64,000 nt of DNA from contig JARGSG010000223.1 in NCBI GenBank assembly GCA_030374805.1, positions 310,001 to 374,000 of the forward strand. The letters are read 5' to 3'. Shown piece by piece: positions 21,448-34,005 of this stretch; position 1 is the first letter of the stretch, and every line of letters starts with the position of its first letter. The position numbers and the translations under genes are program-made. The notes under the pieces are model-generated. The model saw only the letters and a list, made by a program, of their open reading frames with translations, did no database searches and was not told where the DNA came from. Origin of the DNA: Gracilaria gracilis (Eukaryota > Rhodophyta > Florideophyceae > Gracilariales > Gracilariaceae).

Positions 21448-21730
21448 GGGGAAATTATCATCTAATTTACAACCGATTTTTGTAGGTACTGAAAACTTGT
21501 TCTACTTGCCCCACCTTATACAGGGCTATCAACTCATCTCCACCTTCTTCAATGTCACATCTTTTACGAGATATTGGTGATTAAATGGTCATGACCCTTT
21601 TCAAGTGCACTCGTCGTAATGTGTTCGACGTATAATCCAAAACAGCAAATAAATTCAAAGGAAACATCATAATATTAGTAATGGTCCAGTTCACATGTAC
21701 GAGGGAATTGTTTAAGCCAACAAAATTGAC

Positions 21731-21753
21731 ACGCAGCCGGGAAGCGGCTGCGT
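21731..21753. repeat. Perfect hairpin in array 1 unit 1
   Basis: ACGCAGCCG and CGGCTGCGT form a perfect 9-bp GC-rich stem around the loop GGAAG. It is conserved without change in all four units (also 25309, 28889, 32468). No U-tract follows, so it is not a bacterial-type terminator. Confidence 0.7.
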
Positions 21754-21875
21754 ATTCTCATGTACTTCACGGAATACTTCGTTGCTGTCGTGCATAATTG
21801 GAGCGGCGGAGAGCTGCACATTGCGTTGGCAAAGTAGGTGGTGACCGAGTTAAACTTTCAAAGGTTACTGCAAGA

Positions 21876-21955
21876 GATGAAACTGACCACGGATGAAATT
21901 GACCCCGGATGAAACTGACCACGGATAGAATTCATCACGGATGAAATAGACCGCG
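21876..21955 (+). repeat. 16-bp minisatellite, five copies (unit 1)
   Basis: Five consecutive 16-bp copies of the consensus GATGAAACTGACCACG, the fourth being GATAGAATTCATCACG. The same five-copy block occurs at 25454-25533, 29034-29113 and 32613-32692. Confidence 0.85.
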
Positions 21956-23562
21956 AATGGATTCTGCACTTCCTTCGGGAGATTCATTTGCCTTTATTTC
22001 TCAAAAGAGTGCTTCTGTTACATTTTTCTGTGATTCTCTGCTGCTTAAGCGGTGAGTTATATGTTTGGAAATATCTCTTTCCCTGCTTGCGAGATTACCT
22101 TTATCTTGTTTGTTTGTCCCCCATAGTAAGATTTTCTCTTATCTCTGTTCTCGCCTTTGATTTCTCCTAAATCAATTTCGGCGTTACGGGTTCACCCCAT
22201 GTAAAGATCGCACCACATCAGACTGTGTGGAGGGTATGACTGACCCTATTCTATATATTTATCCAGAAGTTTCTCTTCAGTTTTCGTGGTACTGTCAGAG
22301 ATACTAGGTCGTGAATTCTCGAATTGTAAACGCATGAGATCAAGGCTTCAAACGCTTTACGATTCTTCCCATTTTTTGGTACGTACTATATTAATATGTT
22401 TTCCACATTATTGGTTTTCTGCTGCATGGTATCTTGGAAATTTTCCTTTAGGATTTATTAATTCTTAAAAAGAGTAAAAAGATGCATACAACATATATCA
22501 TCAAAAGTTCTTGGCATGCTACCGTCATACGACCTTGTTTATTTTTCTGCCTTCTTCGATCAGGACCAAGAAATAACGGTGACAACTTCTTGATATGATG
22601 AAGTTGAGGTTCCTGGATGAGAATAAAACCTTACGAAAATCGTTAAAAATTTTCAGCTTACCATTTCTAACGGTTCCGCTCATTACCTGTCCGTCTGCGG
22701 CCTGCTTCGTGAATTTTTCACTACGCACGATACGTCTATCATCATCAGAAGTTAATCTTTTCCTTTTACAATTTCATTTTTTCCAAAGCTTTTACGTACT
22801 TCCCGACTATCAATCACGTAATATATATTGGTCCGTGCACTAAATTACTCTCTTACACCATCAAAGGCATCAACTTATGCGCTAATTTCTCTTACGGCTT
22901 AGACTTCCGCAGTCTGCGTCTCAACCCTGTTAAACACCATCTGCAACTCCCCATTCTTCACCCCCACGAATCAGGCTATGGTTCTCTGATCGCATGAAAA
23001 TGTGAAAATAACAAAAACAGGAAAGGCTCAAACTTGGTACTGAGTTTCTTCAAAAATAATGAACTAATAATTCGTCCTGACGTTTTAAAGAAGCCTTCCT
23101 TCCATTGTCAATGAAATTCGGAGAGTTCCATTTAGAAGTGATGGTTACCGGGTTCGTGTCTTCCACTATATGTATGTCCTCCTTTTTTGAAGAAAATTCA
23201 AATGTGGAAGACAGCGACAGAAACAATAAGCATTGAAAATAGTATTTGAGCTGTGAATCCTTTACGTATATGTGCATATTCGGTACGCAGAAGCATAACT
23301 AACCTGGAAACAACTCAAAGCAATGAGTTCAGGCCTGTATTTGAATAACACATAGGGCAAGCAAGTATAGTAGGAATACAGAAGAAGCTAAGTTGTGTAA
23401 CAATTATTGTTCACATTTAGGCGCGCTTTGTGAACTATAGTGTTTACAAGATAGTAAAAAGAAAGCAAGGCGTCCGTCCAAACGACTTCCAACATGAAAA
23501 AAGATTCCTATCCTACGGTTACAGAAAGCCCTGAAAGGTCAGCAAATGGTATCTCGACGTTC

Positions 23563-23817
23563 TCACACCCATTCCAGTACGACTTCGATTCTTTTACCAT
23601 CAACTTTGAATCCATTCATTTGGTTCGCTGCATCCGACGCATACTTATGACTAGTAAAGGTCACATATCCATATCCGAGACTCCTTCCGGAGATGTCTCG
23701 GGCGATCCGCGCATGCGTTACTTTACCGATAGTGCCCGAAAACGCGCTACGCAATGTAGCATCGGTAACACTACTCGCTAGGTTGCTAACTTGTACAACT
23801 CTCGATCCTCGAGTCAT
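23563..23817 (-). CDS. Small RRM-domain protein, array 1 copy 1
   Basis: The frame encodes 84 residues from the ATG at 23817, and the fold is nearly the whole protein. RNP2 is V-V-Q-V-S-N-L (residues 7-13) and RNP1 is R-S-L-G-Y-G-Y-V-T-F (45-54). Between them is the helix A-T-L-R-S-A-F; after them come A-A-N-Q-M-N-G-F-x-V-D-G-K-R-I-E-V, all at standard RRM spacing. RRMs bind single-stranded RNA. An upstream in-frame Met at 23871 exists, but the sequence before M-T-R-G is hydrophobic and unlike the family. The frame ends right after the last beta strand (E-W-V-stop), so this is either a single-domain protein or the first exon of a spliced gene. No defect is seen. Confidence 0.7.
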   Translation of the reverse strand: MTRGSRVVQVSNLASSVTDATLRSAFSGTIGKVTHARIARDISGRSLGYGYVTFTSHKYASDAANQMNGFKVDGKRIEVVLEWV

Positions 23818-25308
23818 TCCTTCGCAAAATATTCTCAGAAAGCTCCTGGTGTGTAGAATCCAAAAGAGCACTGTACGAATAGAGAAGAAGAGAGATTGGA
23901 GTCACGGAATAGATGGAACCCTGAATAAGTTGACACAAAGCCAGACCGAAATGCGAGCGATGGTGTAGTTCCCTAAAAGAACAAACGGTCTGAAAATATT
24001 CTGTTTTGCATGCGACGCATACTTTCATATCTCTACACTCCTTATTCATGCTTTTATACTAGCATGAGCCACCAGATATTAGCTGGAATCATATACGCCA
24101 TGTTATGAGAGGTTCTAATACGCTTTCCATCCATTGTTTGAGCACATGCTGCTGGAAACAAACCGCACGAAAGTTTGCTATTCCCTTTATAGTAATGTAG
24201 AACGTATGAATTCTCCCTATCTCGGTCTGCTTGTACTAGAAGCCGGGTTTTTGAAATATTGGCCGTGTTTCAATCAAAAGCAGGTTATTAGTAGCGTTTT
24301 GGTTCCGGGATTTAAAAATTCTAGAACACAATACTAGTGGTCAAGTTTTGAGCTGCTCGGGTTTCCGCATCCTGGCGCTGCTTGCTGGCACCCATAATAG
24401 GGAGCAATTACTTACACGTTTTAGTCTGGGCCTGAGGTGGGAAACGAAGTGCAATCCGAATCATCGCAATCAACGGATTTGTGCTCTAACAGCATCCAGA
24501 TACCTTTTCATTCACGTTTCTGTACTAAAAGGTTGTCGGAAACGCCCGTACGGATATGAGGATTACTTTCTATTCAGTTCTAATTCAGTTCTGTGATGGT
24601 AGAAATCATAACCAGAAGATTGACTCGCGGCCATGTTGATATGGAAAAGGTTCGTTTAGTCAAGTGGTCTCTCATAGAGAGCGAGCGTTCACTAACCATT
24701 TAAAGTAGAGATCTCGGTACTCCAAAGCTATTAAATGCTTCAAGCGGAGAATAGCCATTGAAATAGTAAGCTGTATACATCGACATCCTCCTCCCGGTAG
24801 CTTTCAATTTTTGTAGCATTATTCGCCCGTATTGTGAATCTTTCCGTACTTATTGCAGTCTTCTTTGCTTCTGTTATAATTTGTTCTCGCCCACTGGTAC
24901 AGATGCTGACTCTTTCGCTTCCCCCGTTCTTTGCCGTTCTTATTTAGACCCACATATTCACTAGAGGGCTCACTCTCCAATATTTCTAAGGTGTATCTGA
25001 CCGAAACGTATTCCAGTTTGTACATGGGGAAATTATCATCTAATTTACAACCGATTTTTGTAGGTACTGAAAACTTGTTCTACTTGACCCACCTTATACA
25101 GGGCTATCAACTCATCTCCACCTTCTTCAATGTCACATCTTTTACGAGATATTAATGATTAAATGGTCATGACCCTTTTCAAGTGCACTCGTCGCAATGT
25201 GTTCGACGTATAATCCAAAACAGCAAATAAATTCAAAGGAAACATCATAATATTAGTAATGGTCCAGTTCACATGTACGAGGGAATTGTTTAAGCCAACA
25301 AAATTGAC

Positions 25309-25331
25309 ACGCAGCCGGGAAGCGGCTGCGT
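25309..25331. repeat. Perfect hairpin in array 1 unit 2
   Basis: Identical to the hairpin at 21731: 9-bp stem, GGAAG loop. Confidence 0.7.
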
Positions 25332-25453
25332 ATTCTCATGTACTTCACGGAATACTTCGTTGCTGTCGTGCATAATTGGAGCGGCGGAGAGCTGCACATT
25401 GCGTTGGCAAAGTAGGTGGTGACCGAGTTAAACTTTCAAATGTTACTGCAAGA

Positions 25454-25533
25454 GATGAAACTGACCACGGATGAAATTGACCCCGGATGAAACTGACCAC
25501 GGATAGAATTCATCACGGATGAAATAGACCGCG
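25454..25533 (+). repeat. 16-bp minisatellite, unit 2
   Basis: Same five 16-bp copies as at 21876. Confidence 0.85.
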
Positions 25534-27142
25534 AATGGATTCTGCACTTCCTTCGGGAGATTCATTTGCCTTTATTTCTCAAAAGAGTGCTTCTGTTACA
25601 TTTTTCTGTGATTCTCTGCTGCTTAAGCGGTGAGTTATATGTTTGGAAATATCTCTTTCCCTGCTTGCGAGATTACCTTTATCTTGTTTGTTTGTCCCCC
25701 ATAGTAAGATTTTCTCTTATCTCTGTTCTCGCCTTTGATTTCTCCTAAATCAATTTCGGCGTTACGGGTTCACCCCATGTAAAGATCGCACCACATCAGA
25801 CTGTGTGGAGGGTATGACTGACCCTATTCTATATATTTATCCAGAAGTTTCTCTTCAGTTTTCGTGGTACTGTCAGAGATACTAGGTCGTGAATTCTCGA
25901 ATTGTAAACGCATGAGATCAAGGCTTCAAACGCTTTACGATTCTTCCCATTTTTTGGTACGTACTATATTAATATGTTTTCCACATTATTGGTTTTCTGC
26001 TGCATGGTATCTTGGAAATTTTCCTTTAGGATTTATTAATTCTTAAAAAGAGTAAAAAGATGCATACAACATATATCATCAAAAGTTCTTGGCATGCTAC
26101 CGTCATACGACCTTGTTTATTTTTCTGCCTTCTTCGATCAGGACCAAGAAATAACGGTGACAACTTCTTGATATGATGAAGTTGAGGTTCCTGGATGAGA
26201 ATAAAACCTTACGAAAATCGTTAAAAATTTTCAGCTTACCATTTCTAACGGTTCCGCTCATTACCTGTCCGTCTGCGGCCTGCTTCGTGAATTTTTCACT
26301 ACGCACGATACGTCTATCATCATCAGAAGTTAATCTTTTCCTTTTACAATTTCATTTTTGCCAAAGCTTTTACGTACTTCCCGACTATCAATCACGTAAT
26401 ATATATTGGTCCCCGTGCACTAAATTACTCTCTTACACCATCAAAGGCATCAACTTATGCGCTAATTTCTCTTACGGCTTAGACTTCCGCAGTCTGCGTC
26501 TCAACCCTGTTAAACACCATCTGCAACTCCCCATTCTTCACCCCCACGAATCAGGCTATGGTTCTCTGATCGCATGAAAATGTGAAAATAACAAAAACAG
26601 GAAAGGCTCAAACTTGGTACTGAGTTTCTTCAAAAATAATGAACTAATAATTCGTCCTGACGTTTTAAAGAAGCCTTCCTTCCATTGTCAATGAAATTCG
26701 GAGAGTTCCATTTAGAAGTGATGGTTACCGGGTTCGTGTCTTCCACTATATGTATGTCCTCCTTTTTTGAAGAAAATTCAAATGTGGAAGACAGCGACAG
26801 AAACAATAAGCATTGAAAATAGTATTTGAGCTGTGAATCCTTTACGTATATGTGCATATTCGGTACGCAGAAGCATAACTAACCTGGAAACAACTCAAGG
26901 CAATGAGTTCAGGCCTGTATTTGAATAACACATAGGGCAAGCAAGTATAGTAGGAATACAGAAGAAGCTAAGTTGTGTAACAATTATTGTTCACATTTAG
27001 GCGCGCTTTGTGAACTATAGTGTTTACAAGATAGTAAAAAGAAAGCAAGGCGTCCGTCCAAACGACTTCCAACATGAAAAAAGATTCCTATCCTACGGTT
27101 ACAGAAAGCCCTGAAAGGTCAGCAAATGGTATCTCGACGTTC

Positions 27143-27397
27143 TCACACCCATTCCAGTACGACTTCGATTCTTTTACCATCAACTTTGAATCCATTCATT
27201 TGGTTCGCTGCATCCGACGCATACTTATGACTAGTAAAGGTCACATATCCATATCCGAGACTCCTTCCGGAGATGTCTCGGGCGATCCGCGCATGCGTTA
27301 CTTTACCGATAGTGCCCGAAAACGCGCTACGCAATGTAGCATCGGTAACACTACTCGCTAGGTTGCTAACTTGTACAACTCTCGATCCTCGAGTCAT
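27143..27397 (-). CDS. Small RRM-domain protein, array 1 copy 2
   Basis: Amino-acid sequence identical to the copy at 23563-23817, including RNP1 and RNP2. The surrounding non-coding DNA is equally conserved, so the identity reflects recent duplication rather than selection on the protein. Confidence 0.7.
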   Translation of the reverse strand: MTRGSRVVQVSNLASSVTDATLRSAFSGTIGKVTHARIARDISGRSLGYGYVTFTSHKYASDAANQMNGFKVDGKRIEVVLEWV

Positions 27398-28888
27398 TCC
27401 TTCGCAAAATATTCTCAGAAAGCTCCTGGTGTGTAGAATCCAAAAGAGCACTGTACGAATAGAGAAGAAGAGAGATTGGAGTCACGGAATAGATGGAACC
27501 CTGAATAAGTTGACACAAAGCCAGACCGAAATGCGAGCGATGGTGTAGTTCCCTAAAAGAACAAACGGTCTGAAAATATTCTGTTTTGCACGCGACGCAT
27601 ACTTTCATATCTCTACACTCCTTATTCATGCTTTTATACTAGCATGAGCCACCAGATATTAGCTGGAATCATATACGCCATGTTATGAGAGGTTCTAATA
27701 CGCTTTCCATCCATTGTTTGAGCACATGCTGCTGGAAACAAACCGCACGAAAGTTTGCTATTCCCTTTATAGTAATGTAGAACGTATGAATTCTCCCTAT
27801 CTCGGTCTGCTTGTACTAGAAGCCGGGTTTTTGAAATATTGGCCGTGTTTCAATCAAAAGCAGGTTATTAGTAGCGTTTTGGTTCCGGGATTTAAAAATT
27901 CTAGAACACAATACTAGTGGTCAAGTTTTGAGCTGCTCGGGTTTCCGCATCCTGGCGCTGCTTGCTGGCACCCATAATAGGGAGCAATTACTTACACGTT
28001 TTAGTCTGGGCCTGAGGTGGGAAACGAAGTGCAATCCGAATCATCGCAATCAACGGATTTGTGCTCTAACAGCATCCAGATACCTTTTCATTCACGTTTC
28101 TGTACTAAAAGGTTGTCGGAAACGCCCGTACGGATATGAGGATTACTTTCTATTCAGTTCTAATTCAGTTCTGTGATGGTAGAAATCATAACCAGAAGAT
28201 TGACTCGCGGCCATGTTGATATGGAAAAGGTTCGTTTAGTCAAGTGGTCTCTCATAGAGAGCGAGCGTTCACTAACCATTTAAAGTAGAGATCTCGGTAC
28301 TCCAAAGCTATTAAATGCTTCAAGCGGAGAATAGCCATTGAAATAGTAAGCTGTATACATCGACATCCTCCTCCCGGTAGCTTTCAATTTTTGTAGCATT
28401 ATTCGCCCGTATTGTGAATCTTTCCGTACTTATTGCAGTCTTCTTTGCTTCTGTTATAATTTGTTCTCGCCCACTGGTACAGATGCTGACTCTTTCGCTT
28501 CCCCCGTTCTTTGCCGTTCTTATTTAGACCCACATATTCACTAGAGGGCTCACTCTCCAATATTTCTAAGGTGTATCTGACCGAAACGTATTCCAGTTTG
28601 TACATGGGGAAATTATCATCTAATTTACAACCGATTTTTGTAGGTACTGAAAACTTGTTCTACTTGACCCACCTTATACAGGGCTATCAACTCATCTCCA
28701 CCTTCTTCAATGTCACATCTTTTACGAGATATTAATGATTAAATGGTCATGACCCTTTTCAAGTGCACTCGTCGCAATGTGTTCGACGTATAATCCAAAA
28801 CAGCAAATAAATTCAAAGGAAACATCATAATATTAGTAATGGTCCAGTTCACATGTACGAGGGAATTGTTTAAGCCAACAAAATTGAC

Positions 28889-28911
28889 ACGCAGCCGGGA
28901 AGCGGCTGCGT
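28889..28911. repeat. Perfect hairpin in array 1 unit 3
   Basis: Identical to the hairpin at 21731. Confidence 0.7.
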
Positions 28912-29033
28912 ATTCTCATGTACTTCACGGAATACTTCGTTGCTGTCGTGCATAATTGGAGCGGCGGAGAGCTGCACATTGCGTTGGCAAAGTAGGTGGT
29001 GACCGAGTTAAACTTTCAAATGTTACTGCAAGA

Positions 29034-29113
29034 GATGAAACTGACCACGGATGAAATTGACCCCGGATGAAACTGACCACGGATAGAATTCATCACGGAT
29101 GAAATAGACCGCG
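29034..29113 (+). repeat. 16-bp minisatellite, unit 3
   Basis: Same five 16-bp copies as at 21876. Confidence 0.85.
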
Positions 29114-30721
29114 AATGGATTCTGCACTTCCTTCGGGAGATTCATTTGCCTTTATTTCTCAAAAGAGTGCTTCTGTTACATTTTTCTGTGATTCTCTGCT
29201 GCTTAAGCGGTGAGTTATATGTTTGGAAATATCTCTTTCCCTGCTTGCGAGATTACCTTTATCTTGTTTGTTTGTCCCCCCATAGTAAGATTTTCTCTTA
29301 TCTCTGTTCTCGCCTTTGATTTCTCCTAAATCAATTTCGGCGTTACGGGTTCACCCCATGTAAAGATCGCACCACATCAGACTGTGTGGAGGGTATGACT
29401 GACCCTATTCTATATATTTATCCAGAAGTTTCTCTTCAGTTTTCGTGGTACTGTCAGAGATACTAGGTCGTGAATTCTCGAATTGTAAACGCATGAGATC
29501 AAGGCTTCAAACGCTTTACGATTCTTCCCATTTTTTGGTACGTACTATATTAATATGTTTTCCACATTATTGGTTTTCTGCTGCATGGTATCTTGGAAAT
29601 TTTCCTTTAGGATTTATTAATTCTTAAAAAGAGTAAAAAGATGCATACAACATATATCATCAAAAGTTCTTGGCATGCTACCGTCATACGACCTTGTTTA
29701 TTTTTCTGCCTTCTTCGATCAGGACCAAGAAATAACGGTGACAACTTCTTGATATGATGAAGTTGAGGTTCCTGGATGAGAATAAAACCTTACGAAAATC
29801 GTTAAAAATTTTCAGCTTACCATTTCTAACGGTTCCGCTCATTACCTGTCCGTCTGCGGCCTGCTTCGTGAATTTTTCACTACGCACGATACGTCTATCA
29901 TCATCAGAAGTTAATCTTTTCCTTTTACAATTTCATTTTTGCCAAAGCTTTTACGTACTTCCCGACTATCAATCACGTAATATATATTGGTCCGTGCACT
30001 AAATTACTCTCTTACACCATCAAAGGCATCAACTTATGCGCTAATTTCTCTTACGGCTTAGACTTCCGCAGTCTGCGTCTCAACCCTGTTAAACACCATC
30101 TGCAACTCCCCATTCTTCACCCCCACGAATCAGGCTATGGTTCTCTGATCGCATGAAAATGTGAAAATAACAAAAACAGGAAAGGCTCAAACTTGGTACT
30201 GAGTTTCTTCAAAAATAATGAACTAATAATTCGTCCTGACGTTTTAAAGAAGCCTTCCTTCCATTGTCAATGAAATTCGGAGAGTTCCATTTAGAAGTGA
30301 TGGTTACCGGGTTCGTGTCTTCCACTATATGTATGTCCTCCTTTTTTGAAGAAAATTCAAATGTGGAAGACAGCGACAGAAACAATAAGCATTGAAAATA
30401 GTATTTGAGCTGTGAATCCTTTACGTATATGTGCATATTCCGTACGCAGAAGCATAACTAACCTGGAAACAACTCAAAGCAATGAGTTCAGGCCTGTATT
30501 TGAATAACACATAGGGCAAGCAAGTATAGTAGGAATACAGAAGAAGCTAAGTTGTGTAACAATTATTGTTCACATTTAGGCGCGCTTTGTGAACTATAGT
30601 GTTTACAAGATAGTAAAAAGAAAACAAGGCGTCCGTCCAAACGACTTCCAACATGAAAAAAGATTCCTATCCTACGGTTACAGAAAGCCCTGAAAGGTCA
30701 GCAAATGGTATCTCGACGTTC

Positions 30722-30976
30722 TCACACCCATTCCAGTACGACTTCGATTCTTTTACCATCAACTTTGAATCCATTCATTTGGTTCGCTGCATCCGACGCA
30801 TACTTATGACTAGTAAAGGTCACATATCCATATCCGAGACTCCTTCCGGAGATGTCTCGGGCGATCCGCGCATGCGTTACTTTACCGATAGTGCCCGAAA
30901 ACGCGCTACGCAATGTAGCATCGGTAACACTACTCGCTAGGTTGCTAACTTGTACAACTCTCGATCCTCGAGTCAT
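30722..30976 (-). CDS. Small RRM-domain protein, array 1 copy 3
   Basis: Same 84-residue RRM as the other two copies. A single base differs just upstream of the start (30977, A instead of T). Unit 4 ends before the position where a fourth RRM would lie, so the array holds three copies. Confidence 0.7.
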   Translation of the reverse strand: MTRGSRVVQVSNLASSVTDATLRSAFSGTIGKVTHARIARDISGRSLGYGYVTFTSHKYASDAANQMNGFKVDGKRIEVVLEWV

Positions 30977-32467
30977 ACCTTCGCAAAATATTCTCAGAAA
31001 GCTCCTGGTGTGTAGAATCCAAAAGAGCACTGTGCGAATAGAGAAGAAGAGAGATTGGAGTCACGGAATAGATGGAACCCTGAATAAGTTGACACAAAGC
31101 CAGACCGAAATGCGAGCGATGGTGTAGTTCCCTAAAAGAACAAACGGTCTGAAAATATTCTGTTTTGCACGCGACGCATACTTTCATATCTCTACACTCC
31201 TTATTCATGCTTTTATACTAGCATGAGCCACCAGATATTAGCTGGAATCATATACGCCATGTTATGAGAGGTTCTAATACGCTTTCCATCCATTGTTTGA
31301 GCACATGCTGCTGGAAACAAACCGCACGAAAGTTTGCTATTCCCTTTATAGTAATGTAGAACGTATGAATTCTCCCTATCTCGGTCTGCTTGTACTAGAA
31401 GCCGGGTTTTTGAAATATTGGCCGTGTTTCAATCAAAAGCAGGTTATTAGTAGCGTTTTGGTTCCGGGATTTAAAAATTCTAGAACACAATACTAGTGGT
31501 CAAGTTTTGAGCTGCTCGGGTTTCCGCATCCTGGCGCTGCTTGCTGGCACCCATAATAGGGAGCAATTACTTACACGTTTTAGTCTGGGCCTGAGGTGGG
31601 AAACGAAGTGCAATCCGAATCATCGCAATCAACGGATTTGTGCTCTAACAGCATCCAGATACCTTTTCATTCACGTTTCTGTACTAAAAGGTTGTCGGAA
31701 ACGCCCGTACGGATATGAGGATTACTTTCTATTCAGTTCTAATTCAGTTCTGTGATTGTAGAAATCATAACCAGAAGATTGACTCGCGGCCATGTTGATA
31801 TGAAAAAGGTTCGTTTAGTCAAGTGGTCTCTCATAGAGAGCGAGCGTTCACTAACCATTTAAAGTAGAGATCTCGGTACTCCAAAGCTATTAAATGCTTC
31901 AAGCGGAGAATAGCCATTGAAATAGTAAGCTGTATACATCGACATCCTCCTCCCGGTAGCTTTCAATTTTTGTAGCATTATTCGCCCGTATTGTGAATCT
32001 TTCCGTACTTATTGCAGTCTCCTTTGCTTCTGTTATAATTTGTTCTCGCCCACTGGTACAGATGCTGACTCTTTCGCTTCCCCCGTTCTTTGCCGTTCTT
32101 ATTTAGACCCACATATTCACTAGAGGGCTCACTCTCCAATATTTCTAAGGTGTATCTGACCGAAACGTATTCCAGTTTGTACATGGGGAAATTATCATCT
32201 AATTTACAACCGATTTTTGTAGGTACTGAAAACTTGTTCTACTTGACCCTCCTTATACAGGGCTATCAACTCATCTCCACCTTCTTCAATGTCACATCTT
32301 TTACGAGATATTGGTGATTAAATGGTCATGACCCTTTTCAAGTGCACTCGTCGCAATGTGTTCGACGTATAATCCAAAACAGCAAATAAATTCAAAGAAA
32401 ACATCATAATATTAGTAATGGTCCAGTTCACATGTACGAGGGAATTGTTTAAGCCAACAAAATTGAC

Positions 32468-32490
32468 ACGCAGCCGGGAAGCGGCTGCGT
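32468..32490. repeat. Perfect hairpin in array 1 unit 4
   Basis: Identical to the hairpin at 21731, although this unit is otherwise the most diverged. Confidence 0.7.
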
Positions 32491-32612
32491 ATTCTCATGT
32501 ACTTCACGGAATACTTCGTTGCTGTCGTGCATAATTGGAGCGGCGTAGAGCTGCACATTGCGTCGGCAAAGCAGGTGGTGACCGAGTTAAACTTTCAAAT
32601 GTTACTGCAAGA

Positions 32613-32692
32613 GATGAAACTGACCACGGATGAAATTGACCCCGGATGAAACTGACCACGGATAGAATTCATCACGGATGAAATAGACCGCG
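32613..32692 (+). repeat. 16-bp minisatellite, unit 4
   Basis: Same five 16-bp copies as at 21876. Confidence 0.85.
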
Positions 32693-34005
32693 AATGGATT
32701 CTGCACTTCCTTCGGGAGATTCATTTGCCTTTATTTCTCAAAAGAGTGCTTCTGTTACATTTTTCTGTGATTCTCTGCTGCTTAAGCGGTGAGTTATATG
32801 TTTGGAAATATCTCTTTCCCTGCTTGCGAGATTACCTTTATCTTGTTTGTTTGTCCCCCATAGTAAGATTTTCTCTTATCTCTGTTCTCGCCTTTGATTT
32901 CTCCTAAATCAATTTCGGCGTTACGGGTTCACCCCATGTAAAGATCGCACCACATCAGACTGTGTGGAGGGTATGACTGACCCTATTCTATATATTTATC
33001 CAGAAGTTTCTCTTCAGTTTTCGTGGTACTGTCAGAGATACAAGGTCGTGAATTCTCGAATTGTAAACGCATGAGATCAAGGCTTCAAACGCTTTACGAT
33101 TCTTCCCATTTTTTGGTACGTACTATATTAATATGTTTTCCACATTATTGGTTTTCTGCTGCATGGTATCTTGGAAATTTTCCTTTAGGATTTATTAATT
33201 CTTAAAAAGAGTAAAAAGATGCATACAACATATATCATCAAAAGTTCTTGGCATGCTACCGTCATACGACCTTGTTTATTTTTCTGCCTTCTTCGATCAG
33301 GACCAAGAAATAACGGTGACAACTTCTTGATATGATGAAGTTGAGGTTCCTGGATGAGAATAAAACCTTACGAAAATCGTTAAAAATTTTCAGCTTACCA
33401 TTTCTAACGGTTCCGCTCATTACCTGTCCGTCTGCGGCCTGCTTCGTGAATTTTTCACTACGCACGATACGTCTATCATCATCAGAAGTTAATCTTTTCC
33501 TTTTACAATTTCATGCTCGCCAAAGCTTTTACGTACTTCCCGACTATCAATCACGTAATATATATTGGTCCGTGCACTAAATTACTCTCTTACACCATCA
33601 AAGGCATCAACTTATGCGCTAATTTCTCTTACGGCTTAGACTTCCGCAGTCTGCGTCTCAACCCTGTTAAACACCATCTGCAACTCCCCATTCTTCACCC
33701 CCACGAATCAGGCTATAGTTCTCTGATCACATGAAAATGTGAAAATAACAAAAACAGGAAAGGCTCAAACTTGGTACTGAGTTTCTCCAAAAATTATGAA
33801 CTAATAATTCGTCCTGACGTTTTAAAGAAACCTTCCTTCCATTGTCAATGAAATTCGGAGAGTTCCATTTAGAAGTGATGGTTACCGGGTTCGTGTCTTC
33901 CACTATATTTATGTCCTCCTTTCTTGAAGTAAATTCAAATTTGGAAGACAGCGACAGAAACAATAAGCATTGAAAATAGTGTTTGAGCTGTGAATTATCT
34001 ACGTA

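Larger units (their letters stand above)
20736..34005. repeat. Array 1: tandem macrosatellite, 3,579-bp unit, about 3.7 copies
   Basis: Anchor sequences recur at a spacing of 3,578-3,580 bp (for example 20752, 24331, then about 27911 and 31490). Units are about 20736-24315, 24316-27895, 27896-31474 and a partial fourth, 31475-34005. Internal copies differ by only a handful of substitutions and single-base indels. The first 130 bp of unit 1 and the last 300 bp of unit 4 are visibly more diverged. Each complete unit holds a minus-strand RRM frame, a perfect 9-bp-stem hairpin and a 16-bp minisatellite. Other conserved minus-strand frames may be exons. The array has no transposase of its own. Confidence 0.95.

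Noticed and set aside
21876-21955. CRISPR-like array
   Set aside because: The 16-bp repeats are contiguous with no spacers, and the genome is eukaryotic.
23693-24049. Frames on both strands overlapping the RRM gene in each array 1 unit
   Set aside because: Shadows of the RRM frame or of conserved spacer; conservation follows from the repeat, not selection.
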